A stretch of DNA of 64,000 bases from Pleurotus djamor (Eukaryota; Basidiomycota; Agaricomycetes; Agaricales; Pleurotaceae): positions 62,001-126,000 of the forward strand of contig JAPEVF010000055.1 of NCBI GenBank assembly GCA_029747585.1. The letters are read 5' to 3'. Positions 21,916 through 31,998 of the stretch are shown piece by piece. Position 1 is the first letter of the stretch. The number at the start of each line of letters is the position of its first letter. The position numbers and the translations under genes are program-made. The notes beneath the pieces are model-generated. The model saw nothing but the letters and a program-made list of their open reading frames with translations. It was not told the origin of the DNA and ran no database searches.

Positions 21916-23090
21916 TCAAGTTGCTCGCTTTTTGCGAGGGCGTTCGCCATCATCCCGCGATGGGTTGTCCTTGCGTTCCTTTGAAGTACTTTGGATGATA
22001 AGCTCTGGTTTCGAGGGGCTGATAACGTCCATACCAACAACGTTAGCGGTAAACACGTTGGTTTGCTCGTTGGGGAAGAAATGATGGACGAGTGTGAATC
22101 TGATTGAAGCCGTCGCTCCCTGCAACCGTTTTTCGTACTCGCAGGGGGACACGAGCTTCCCGTACTCATCATATAAGGGGAGTGGGTTGACTTGGTGCGT
22201 CCCCGCTCTCTTCAGTTCCTCCCAGGCATCTTTGATTTCCTCGCTCATAGGCCAACCATCGAATGACCGGGCTACCGAAATCTTGAGTACGGCCGTGTAT
22301 ATGGCATGCCGCTCACCTGCCGCTGCAATCTGCTTGTCCTCATCACTCGCAGGCTCCCTTAGAGAGTCTGAACCTCCTGCTTCCTAGTGATAAACTGAGT
22401 TCAGTGCGCCCGATATGATATCCAAAGAGGTCACATTACCAAGAAAATAGCATGTCGCAATTTCAGCTTCGCCACACCATCGTTTCCTTTTGGGAGGAGG
22501 AAACTCTCCCTTATTGCGTCTCTTCTCGCGGCCTTGGCTTGGATGGCTTCAACGTTGGCAAGATAGGTCGCCCAGTCTTGCTCGTAACCATCACAGTCCA
22601 CAGGCTCTGCGATAAGCGACATCTTAGTCTTGCGTAATTCCACGTCCGTGCCATCGGAATACTTTCGATTCTCCCTCCACAATTTAGGTGGGTCAACCCA
22701 AAGATCCTCTTCACACACATGTGCAACAATGCTGAGCACGGCAAGCGCCCGCACCGATGGTTTGAGTGAATTGCGAGGTTCGTCTTTATCTCTGTGGCTA
22801 GCGACACCATTGAGCGTAGCCGTTCTTCTAACAAGCTCCCCTTTTAGTTTACTTACGGCTACCCACTTGACGGAATCCCTCATCAACGCGCTGCCCAGAT
22901 AACAAGGATCTGAGGCGTCTTTCTCACTTTGGTTTGTTGGAACCACGTTGATTGATTTCCGCGCAGGTGGTCTGGTGGTTGGCTGCATTGAAAAGGGAGA
23001 ATGGAAAGTATCAGAGGAGCCTGGATGGCCTTGGTGATCATCGGGGGCGGGATCCCCCTGTGGCAATGGTAGAGGTAGCTCAGAGGTCAT
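21916..23090 (-). CDS. Tandem nuclear-type paralogue 3 (unknown family)
   Basis: Three exons in plus coordinates (22440-23090, 22317-22383, 21916-22271) join to 357 residues. It keeps the family blocks: DPCYLGSALMRDSVKWV, AVLSIVAHVCEEDLWV, KMSLIAEPVDCDGYEQDW, SFLLPKGNDGVAKLKLRHAIF, RSFDGWPM, NPLPLYDEYGKLVSP, IRFTLVHHFFPNE and the basic tail RPRKKRAT. Exon 1 and exon 2 have exactly the same lengths (651 and 67) as paralogue 1, so 1 and 3 may be the closer pair. The conserved Cys, Trp and paired His residues suggest a folded domain. The start at 23090 was chosen by comparison with the other copies. Function unknown. Confidence 0.8.
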
Positions 23091-23706
23091 GGTGGCAAAT
23101 ATTATCATGTTTCTAGGTTCGCCTCCCTTCTTTAAATGGTTCATTACCTCGTACGTGGAGGGTGAGTCAGAGGGTGAAAGTTGGTAGTCAGAGATCGGCG
23201 CGCCTATGACGTTGCATCATCCGAAGGTTGCGGATGATGTGTTCCATGTTTTGCAATTGAATTGACTCGACCCAGCCGAGTGCGTCGCGTCATTTAGCGC
23301 CAGGAGGTAGATACGACAAGATTCAATGAGAGAGACAGGCCCACTAGTGGCTAAGCAGTTTGTGGATAATTTGACCGGGGATATCTAGGTCCATGAGCGA
23401 CTCACCTGAAGATCCATGAACTAAGCCAGACCTCCAAGGCCTCAAGCTCAAGTTCAGCCTCCCAATCATTCTATGAACATGACATCCAAGACGCTTTCAG
23501 CTCGAGAGGGTCTTCATGTGTACTATGCTTCCCAGAAGCTACAGAAAATCTGAAATCCAGCGTTGAACGTTGATGCATTGTTGGAGGCTAGTCCCTATCA
23601 TCTCCTATTCAATCGTATCACTTGGCCCCTTTGCTTCGTTTTTTGCTCCCTTCAAAACAGCAAATTGGACACCAAGATTCGAACACCATTGTCAGCGTTG
23701 TTCAGA
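23091..23706. other. Divergent promoter region with repeat remnants
   Basis: Separates paralogue 3 from the F-box-type gene. A stretch near 23597-23620 (ATCTCCTATTCAATCG) also occurs near 19825-19843, and ACATCCAA occurs before it in both places, so part of this spacer was copied together with the paralogue array. Confidence 0.4.
23282..23305. repeat. Intergenic duplicated motif, copy b
   Basis: Partner of 21537-21560, 21 of 24 identical. See that entry. Confidence 0.5.
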
Positions 23707-25348
23707 ATGCCATCCATAATCAATTTTCTCAATGCATCACCTACCCTCGAGGACGTCGACAGGAAAATCTGGGACATGCGCAAGGAAATTCGTATTCTTG
23801 AACAATACCGGAATGATCGTCTTCTGATCGTATCGCGCCTTCCGTTGGAGGTGTTATCCCTCATCTTGGAGTACGTGACCCTTGAAACCAAGAGAACCCC
23901 TTGTTCGCAATGGCTGCCCGTAACCCAAGTTTGTCGGTCGTGGCGGATTACAGCTCTCAACACCCCAAGGATGTGGGGCCGTATCTGCGGCGACACCACA
24001 TCAGACCTAGCAAAGCTTCTCCTTGAACGCGCAAAGTCAGCGCCCCTGTACTTACGTCGAAGTGCATATCACGCGAGGCCCGACACTGTCTCGCTATTTT
24101 TCAAGCGCCCTGCTCAAATCAAGGAAATCGAGTTGTGCTTTCCCTCCGCAGAGATGCTGACTCCTCTCGCCAATACTCCGCTTCCATCGCTTGAACGCCT
24201 CTCTCTGACTCTTACTAGCTGTTCCCAGCTGGACAGTATAGGGCGTGTGATTCGCTTGGCTTCTGGTGTAGCCTTTCCTTCTTTACAACACCTGGAGTTA
24301 GTGTTCTGCACTGTCAGTTTCCAAGACCATCAATTCAATCGGTTGGTCTCGCTGCGTATCGAACTGGCACCAGCGTACAGAGCCCCACTCATCCCCGTCC
24401 TTGATCTTCTCAACGCTATGAGCGAAATGCATGACCTAGAGTCGTTGACATTACTACGTGCTCTCGGCACCTCAGGAGCCATACCAGAGGATACCCTCAT
24501 CCTTATTCCTCGGTTGACCTGCATTCGAATCGATGTGTGGGAGGCCCTCTCTCTGTCGATACTTTCACATATCGTCTGTCCCTCGATAACATCATTGAAC
24601 GTCTCCATCGGCAAGGCCAGCACGGTTGACACACTAGCTCCCGCTGCAAAAGCTTTTTACGCCTTGATCCCGCATTGTCCCATATCCTGGGAGATCACAC
24701 TCCGAGTAGGTAATTCACCTAGCGGATATGGTGGCGATCAAACCATCATTGCCATATCAGTACCACTCAACCCTGGCGTCCAATCCAAAAAATACGACCC
24801 TCCATTATTTCAATTATCTACATTGTCTCCGCCTGATTTCTCAACTGGCCTCTTACTTTCCTCCCTTCTTCCCAATGCACAGCCTCGAATCCTTACCCTG
24901 TATGTTACGCCCAAGCCCGCAGCCTTGCAACATTTCATGCGAACCCTAGTCGACGTCGAAGAGCTGCGCATTTCAAATTTTGAGGTCCTCAAGTTGATCT
25001 TGAGTGACACACCTCTGCGTATCGAACCCCTCGAGAGGCAAGGAGAAGGCGACGGCGAACACATGGGACGCGCGCACACACTCCCCCCCCTTTTCCCTTC
25101 CATCCCTCAAGTGCATAGACATGACCTGCATCGATATTCATTACCAGGACAAGAGCAGTGTGAAGGAGTTCAAAAAGCTTTTGGCGGCTCGAAAGGCTAT
25201 TGGAGCCGGGATAGAAGTGATCAAATATGAATATGCGAACACGCTCAAGTGGCCTGGCGGGGGAGAGAAACCCAGCGTAGTCTTTTTCAAGACAGAGATA
25301 GAGGAGGTGATCGGAAAACTAGAGAATATGTACTTATCTGTTCGATGA
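23707..25348 (+). CDS. F-box/leucine-rich-type protein, frame broken near 25085
   Basis: A long intronless frame starts at the ATG at 23707. Residues about 15-40 form a coiled-coil-like helix (DRKIWDMRKEIRILEQYRN). Then comes LPLEVLSLILEYV with VTQVCRSWRITALNTPRMW, the F-box pattern of agaric F-box proteins (cullin-RING ligase adaptors that bind Skp1). The rest has irregular leucine-rich segments such as PSLERLSLTLTSCSQL and LESLTLLRAL. At a run of eight C (25083-25090) the frame that encodes the C-terminus shifts: after it, the credible continuation (PSLKCIDMTCIDIHYQDK to LENMYLSVR, stop at 25346-25348) lies in another frame. A one-base error in the C run is the simplest reason; a real frameshift mutation is possible. 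The substrate is unknown. Confidence 0.72.
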
Positions 25349-25522
25349 GATCTGACAGTTTGGCCTTCGAGGTACGGTGTGAGGAGTCCAACTATCTGGC
25401 CGTCCGAGGCTTGCCTTCACTCAACCGTTTGAGCCCAACAGAATAGTAGAGAAGCTGTCCCATTGAATTACTACAATGAAGTACACAGATCGGCTTTTGT
25501 ATTCAGTGACTCATGCTCCAGT

Positions 25523-26996
25523 CTAGCATCTAGTGTTAGCGTAGACTTGGGTCGTAAAGCACTGGCATATCGAGAGCATCATTAGTAATAATCAAGGGTA
25601 TATTTCTTGCCGGCCACTCACGTTGAAGTTGTCAGCGTTGCGGATGGAGTTGGCGTCAGACAAGCCTTGGTCAAAAGAGCATCCATATCCGACATCGACA
25701 GTACCACCGACTGCGTGGGTCATCTGAGCAAAAATGTTGTAATATGTCCAGATAAATAGGCGGATGACACTGACCTCATGAAGAGTCGTTCCACCTCGGA
25801 CGTTTCGGGAAGCAACAGAAGTGCCAGAGCAAAGCGAGCTGGTAGAGACTTCGTTGAAGAAGATGCTGCAGAAGTAGATCTAAACGAACCCAAGAAGATA
25901 AGTAAGCGACAGGAAAAGGGGAAGCGGACTGGAACCTACATTGGTAGTAGCCGTGGCGGTGTAGGCAATGACACCACTGCTGCAGGCACCCAAGCTGTCG
26001 GTGCAGCTAAGGCTGTTGAAAGTGCGCTGTTAATAAGGAGGATGACCAGGGGAATAGGAGTAGGCTTACGTTCTAGACCCGGAGTTCTCGTTCGCGACCG
26101 CGTTGAGGATGGAGGTAACCCGGGAGGTAGCAGTAGCACCAAAGTAGGCTCTGTAAACGGAGTCACTGGCACCTCGGCTAGAAACGTACGAGGAAGCGAT
26201 GGAAGCAAGGCTCTTGGCTTCAGTGTAACTGTATCACGAGCATGAGGACGATCATGCAAGCATTGCCAGTAATTCAATCACTCACCTAGCGTCTATGAAT
26301 GATTTGCGCGAAGACGTAGTGCAAATGTCCACAGCGCGTTTGTTGAGTTCGGGTAGGTCGCGCTTGCTAACGTCCGAGGTGACCTCAACGTTGACAGCGC
26401 TGACAGAGGCTTCGACGCTAGTCAAATCGTCGATGGAAGCAACTCTCTCGGCTGCGCCAGCGACCTGGAAGGTTGTGACGGGCTCAAAAGAGAACGTTCC
26501 GGCGCCGACGGAGGCAAAGTCGTAGAGGGGAGCGACTAAAAGGGAATCAGATGCAGGATTTATGGGAGAAGCGATAGGTCAACTTTACCAGGGTGGCTGA
26601 CAGTGACTGTTTTCCCTGCTGGGATGACAGTATAGGCAGAGTCATCAGCGTCGGCGAGCGACACTTGAATCTGTGGCGACGGTTATGAGCTGAGCAGAAC
26701 ATGTATATAGGAGGAGATGGACAAACCTTGATACCAGTGAAAGACACGGCAGATCCATCCTTGGTGACGGTGAAGGCGCGCGTAGGAAGCTTGTCATCCA
26801 GGACAGTGCCGTATTTGAAAACCTTGACGTCTTCGGCACCCGTGTTGGTGACCTCGGCGACGAGCTTGAGCGCGTCGATGGAGTCGACAGTGTTGGACGG
26901 GCTGCTCAACTTCACGCTGAGGCCACCAGAGCGCTTGAATGGAGAAGCGATGGCAGCACCTGCGAGACCGAGGGTGATGAGAGACCAAGCGAACAT
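25523..26996 (-). CDS. Deuterolysin, secreted M35 zinc metallopeptidase
   Basis: Eight exons in plus coordinates (26727-26996, 26589-26670, 26286-26535, 26070-26228, 25940-26012, 25775-25879, 25622-25723, 25523-25561) join to 359 residues. Seen: signal peptide (about 1-18), a propeptide ending in a Kex2-type KR at 182-183, then a mature enzyme of about 176 residues, the usual deuterolysin size. Zinc ligands are H312 and H316 with E313 in HEMTH, and D323 in GTVDVGYG, the aspzincin signature. Cysteines at CTTSSR, SCTDSLGAC, FCSIF, LCSG, GCSF, NCF and RC fit family disulfides. It is secreted and cleaves protein outside the cell, favouring basic substrates in relatives. The last short exon is supported by NFNCFTTQVYANTRC, a typical family ending. 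Confidence 0.95.
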
Positions 26997-28365
26997 GTCT
27001 GAAGGCGAATAAAGGATCTGTAAGAGCCTGGTTGAACGAAAGCTGGTTTCGCCTGGCTTTTATGGCCTACCATATGCTTGTTTATGCTCGGGTTAATTCA
27101 CAAAACTCTCAAGAGAGATCGGAGAGGCATATGGTTGTATGGTGTTGTGTCAAGTCGCTTCGCGGTTTAGAAGACCATGACTTGGTATAGGGCACATGGT
27201 GTTGGGGGATACGGCGCGAATAGGGTATCATCGAACAAGGAAGCAGGATGGTTACTGGATGGTTCGCGAAGACATTGGTTCTGACTTTCCGGCGAAACTT
27301 GGCTTCTTCCGTTAATACACAAGGTCGACGACAAATCGATTCTTCGAAGTCATACGACAATGATGGAGCTTGTTGGAGCAGCGAGTAGATGCAGGAATGT
27401 GGCCCCGCCTCTGAAATCTGGACTGAGAGACAACAGAAGAAACGCGCGACGTGTTAGCCGACCAGAAGATTGGAGCCCATGGGAAAGCCACATACAGTCC
27501 AGGAAACTGAAAGGGTACAGACACCCTGAACGGGTACAGACACCACGGTCCCGGCACCTGCCTATAAGGGAATAGACAACGTCAATCGGCGTGCGCTGCA
27601 TGCACTGATATCCCTTATCTCTACTATAAATAAAACAATCATCCGTGTGGTATTGAGAACTTCATATTGGTGGCTGTCGAAAGAGCTCCAGAGACGAGTG
27701 CCAGAAGCGTACGGCGCCGTAAGATGCACATGTACAGGCCTCAAGCAGAGGCAATGATGCCGTCGGAAAGGCAGGGTGGACGAGCGCGATAGACGGAGGC
27801 TATGGGAATCTCTGTCAATTGGATGGTAGTTCAATACACAGGAGTATCACGCTCACATCGAGACCGAAAGGTATGATGCATGATGCATGATGGTTGGCTC
27901 CGTACCAATACTCAACTGAGGAGATCGGGAAGACTGTCAAGAAACGAGGTCCAAATTTGGTCCAGATGTTCAAATATTTGCTCATCATTTCACGAGTACC
28001 TTGGTTCGTCCAGTATAAGCGCAGACTCATGAAGTGTAGACTATCACTTCAATTATAAAGCTACTCAAAAAGCCTTGAGCTCGCATGTATAGGGAAGTAT
28101 GAGCTGTTTTGCGCAAACGCGAAGTCAGAAGGGGTCACCAATGAGAGGTTGGAAAGGCATACCAGTCAACTCGCTTGGAGAGCCTGATATGGTCAATTGA
28201 TCTTGGGTCTCACTACTATAGAAATTCTTGGGGAAAATTGAGTTACTTACAAGATGTAAGTGACAGTGGCATCTCGNAAAAAAAAACCAGTTCAACGTGG
28301 GCGCGCGGCAGTGGATGACAGGTCACCCCTATTAAGAGAGGGGCTTCCAACCGAACCCAACGTTT
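26997..28365. other. Intergenic, no supported gene
   Basis: The 60-70 bp before the deuterolysin ATG hold an ATAAAAG element on the minus strand (near 27056-27062). A 71-residue minus-strand frame at 27815-28030 (YLNIWTKFGPRFLTVFPISS) could be a tiny gene or relic but was not accepted. An N occurs at 28277 before nine A. Confidence 0.45.
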
Positions 28366-29889
28366 TCAAAGCGTCCCAAGTCTTATTTGCCTTCTTGTCC
28401 CAACCATATCAACCACCGTTGACCAACCCGCAGGTATCGGGTGTATATATGGCAATATACACCCATCGGGTAGCAGCTCATCCAAAAACGTGGCCAAAGC
28501 AGCAGCGTTGGTGACCGTAGTCCAACCGCCGACATCCAACCGTTCCAAACGACAAAATTTCTGATCTGATCGTACAGAGGCGAATTCTTGAGCGGATACA
28601 TCGAGGTGAAGCTGCAGCTCTTTCAGTTTTGGAAAGCTCTGAGACAACTCCGCGAGCGAATGGATGCCGATGCGAGGGGCTAGAACTTCCGATTCCCATG
28701 ACGGGGCGAGGCTTAAGACCTCTAGTTGCTTCAGTTGCCGACCCAGTGCGCTTATCTGGCCTTCGTCCAGCCCAAGTAGGTTGGCATGGTGAATGCTGAG
28801 TTGCTTCAAGGCAGTAAGGGTTCGTAGCGAATCCATCGTACGAAGCAGTTCATCGGAGCAATGGGAGGTAGGGGTGAAAGAGCTAAGATGGAGAAACAAA
28901 AGATGGGAATAGCGAGAAGCAAGAACCTCGACCAGCAACCGCAATTGCTGAGCAGGCTCTTGGAGGGATACTATGTTCAAGGAACGCAGATGTGGGATTG
29001 CTCCGGACGGTGAGAAACATGAGATTGCCTTGTGGAATGGCGCGAAGGCGTCAAGCATGCGAAGTTCCGGGAAGCTGCCATCGGGAAGAGACTCTGGCAA
29101 TGTCTCAAACTGACCGAGGCCTGTACCGGGCGTGAAGGTGAAGCGCAAAGAGTAGAGATGCTGGCATTGCGATAGGACGTTTAGAATATCTTCATTAGCC
29201 CAAGCCGTTGGTATTGAAACGAATTTCAACCGGGGTAAACCGCTGAACATCCTCGCCAATGCTTCCGTGGAAGGGGGGAGGTATTGGCGGGCCATCTTTG
29301 AGTAGTCGCATACCAGAGTCCCCAGTTCAGGCATTCGTTCTGATATCGCCTCAAGAAGTTGGGTAGGGGGGACTTCGAATAATTTTAATTCCAAGTCGGT
29401 GACATTGGAGTGTATGAGACATCGGAGAGTGTCCATGTCCCGAGGCTCAAGAGATGTAAGGATACGGATACGGCGGAGGTTGGGAAAGAGTTGATAAGGT
29501 CGAAGGGGGTTTAAGAGCTGTGCAATGGTCGGCTGCCATTGACACATGGTGAAGTCCTCTGATATCTCCAGGTCGTGGACCATCGAGGTGTACCGGGAAA
29601 TTTTGTCGAAAATCTAGGCAGACCTTTGGGGAAAATCGTTGAGGAATGAAGGAGAGGATGAACATACCACTTGGTGACCTGGTTGATCTCCGTCAGGATT
29701 CGCCTGAGAGCATAAGGCAAGAAGTGAACGAAAAGGTATGGCGTCCCATATCAGCGGCAAAGCAAACTCAGACCAAGTCTTGCAGACAAGGGCAAGATTG
29801 AGGGGATTTCCAGAGTATCCAAGTATGATCTGGAGTATCTCTGGTAGATAGAGAGGATGGGTGGTGGCATCACCGGTGTGCATGTTCAT
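28366..29889 (-). CDS. F-box/LRR protein
   Basis: Two exons in plus coordinates (29668-29889, 28366-29613) join to 489 residues. The N-terminus reads LPEILQIILGYSGN then LALVCKTWSEFALPLIWDAI (about residues 13-50), the F-box with the usual Agaricomycete follow-up, which recruits Skp1 for cullin-RING ubiquitin ligases. The linker segment IFDKISRYTSMVHDLEIS is typical of this class. The remainder has leucine-rich segments: FPNLRRIRILTSL, NVTDLELKLFEVP, GLPRLKFVSIPTAW, FPELRMLDAF, LTALKQLSIHHANL, FPKLKELQLHLDVS, making an irregular LRR arc for substrate binding. The acceptor at 29614-29615 restores the frame. Such genes are numerous and fast-evolving in basidiomycetes; the target is unknown. Confidence 0.85.
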
Positions 29890-29946
29890 GGTAGGTGTTC
29901 AACTACGAAAATGGAAATAATCGAGGGCCACACCAAACAGATCCAA

Positions 29947-31903
29947 TTACGAACTATTAGTAGCAACAACTGAAAATACTTCTACCGCAGTATGGATCTT
30001 CTCAGCCGCAGTCTCATCTCTCCTTGACAGCCCCCAGAACCTCAACGTCTCGGAGAAATCATATTCTTCATCCTCAGCGAAGAAGGGAGATGAAATGTCT
30101 GGATGCGCAATAGTCTGAACGAGCTGAACGACGCCTGCCTTGATCAAATCTTTGCGACTTTGTTCATTGCTCAGCGCCAGGGTGCAGAAGAGAGGGATCA
30201 TGCGATGGACGATAGCCTTTCGGGGCTTTCGTTGGCGTTGTAAGTCATCATGAAGTTCGTTCGGATCATCTGGTCGTTCACTGTAACGGACAAGTAACGG
30301 ATCAGCTTTTTACGAGGACTAGGAAGCAATGGTTCAACTTACAAGGGCTTCTTTGATATTTTCACCAAGCACCGAAGGACGTCTGACCGACGATGTGGAT
30401 CCAGCACGGTAAAATACTTGTCATATATCTCCGACAGAACATCCTGACGCTTTGGCCATTCAGCTTTGCACAAGATCGAGAAGCTCGTCGACGTCACTTG
30501 GGTTCCGAACGTCTCCCAACTACAGAGAAGACAGCGACGATCAACGAAGTTGAAAATCGCCGATGTGAATCTGATCTGAGACAGAAGACTTACTCCGCAA
30601 ACTCTAACAGATCAACCAAAGCGGTCCACAGCTCCCAAGACTCCAAGTTCATCGTGTCCTTCAACATAGATTGAATGGCAGCGACGCGATGGAGGACTGT
30701 GTCGGGGATAGAAGACCAGACTTCCTTACGACCGGAGAGGAGGACACAGGCTTCATAAGGAGGAATGTCGACTTCGCCACTAGAGGGCCCAAAGGCTAGT
30801 TGCCTTGATTGTATGTCACCGGATATTGCTAGGGCATAAAACGGATGTTCTCGAAATTCCTCGCAGCGCGACTCCTCAAAGCAGGGAGCCAACCTCCGAC
30901 AAGCCTCCCGCACGCATTCTCCATAGACCGAATTCGGAGGCGTGTAGATATGTATGCATAGAAACAAGTCCATCATTCCACCTTGAAACAGTGCATAGCA
31001 ATGGTGCGGGCTGAGGAGAGCGGCATGGGTGAGAAACGTGATCAAGTGCGTGAGGTTGGGAGCACTGAAGTCAAAATCATCAAGCAGTGTGTATCCGGGC
31101 AATTCTTCACGGTCGGGGTCATGGGGTTGAATTAGCCGTGCGAGAAGCTTCTTGATATCTGGCGGAGGCATACAGACAAGAGCATCTGCTAGGATTTGCG
31201 TGTGGCCTAGGTACATCTGTGTCACTAAAATGTTGAGGGCATGCCGCTGAACGGCAAGCGGGTACCGTGGATTTGGGCTAGGTCAAGAGTTAAGAACGTT
31301 GAGAGGGTGAAGTGGTTGCGTGAGGAACATACTGCGTCAATTCCAACAACAGTAGATACTTTTCTGGCATGTCCTTCTTCCGGGTTTCATTGCTGTGAGG
31401 AAAGGACCGTCCGACCATTGCTAGCTGCCGGCGAAGGTCGATGTTCTCCAGCTCTTCCATCGTCTTCTTCCCCACAGAGATCACGGCATGAGAGTCGACG
31501 CAACCATTGACAGAATGCGAGCCCAAAGAGCTGCGAGTGGCATGCCGACTTAGAATCGCGTTGAACTCCTGGATCTGAAGGAGCTGTTGCATGGCTTTAG
31601 GACTGGAGATGGGTTCGCGTGTCGCTCAGATAAAACCGGAGCACAAGTCGACCTACTAGGCAACCATCTCGGAGTCATGTACGAAGGAACCTGATTTTGC
31701 ATCAGAAATTTCAACGGCAGTATCAGCCCGGTGCGGTAGATGTTCTCAATGATGAGAACAAATGTGTCTTTGTTTGATCTGGAAGGGTTCGCCAAAACCT
31801 CCACGACAATGGTGCGTGTTGGAACTTGGAAATACCGAAAAGATCCTTTGCAGATCCAAGTACCCGAGTAAAAAAGAAGCAACGAAGGGAGCCTTCGAGT
31901 CAA
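29947..31903 (-). CDS. Uncharacterised helical protein, 5' end unresolved
   Basis: Exons in plus coordinates: about 31665-31903 (5' end open, no ATG), 31333-31602, 30594-31277, 30343-30519, 29947-30280; all phases agree. The sequence is rich in helices and Leu (IENIYRTGLILPLKFLMQNQ, PGYTLLDDFDFSAPNL, THAALLSPHHCYALFQGGMMDL, FEESRCEEFREHPF, DVLRCLVKIS, HRMIPLFCTLALSNEQSRKDL, ETLRFWGLSRR). This suggests an armadillo- or HEAT-like repeat fold, an impression rather than a domain match. The pattern resembles a group of uncharacterised Agaricomycete proteins. Only about 95 bp separate it from the fungalysin stop, so the missing start must be in that interval or in a small upstream exon. Function unknown. 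Confidence 0.68.
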
Positions 31904-31998
31904 ATACTTGTATAAAGAATTGCCTAGTGTTACAATTGCGCGAATGAGATAAAAAAGGACAAGCGTAGATTCCTATACGTTATCAAAAAGAAGCGAAT

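Noticed and set aside
27815..28030. 71-codon minus-strand frame with a hydrophobic middle (possible tiny gene)
   Set aside because: Only two residues could be added by the best downstream splice; no family known.
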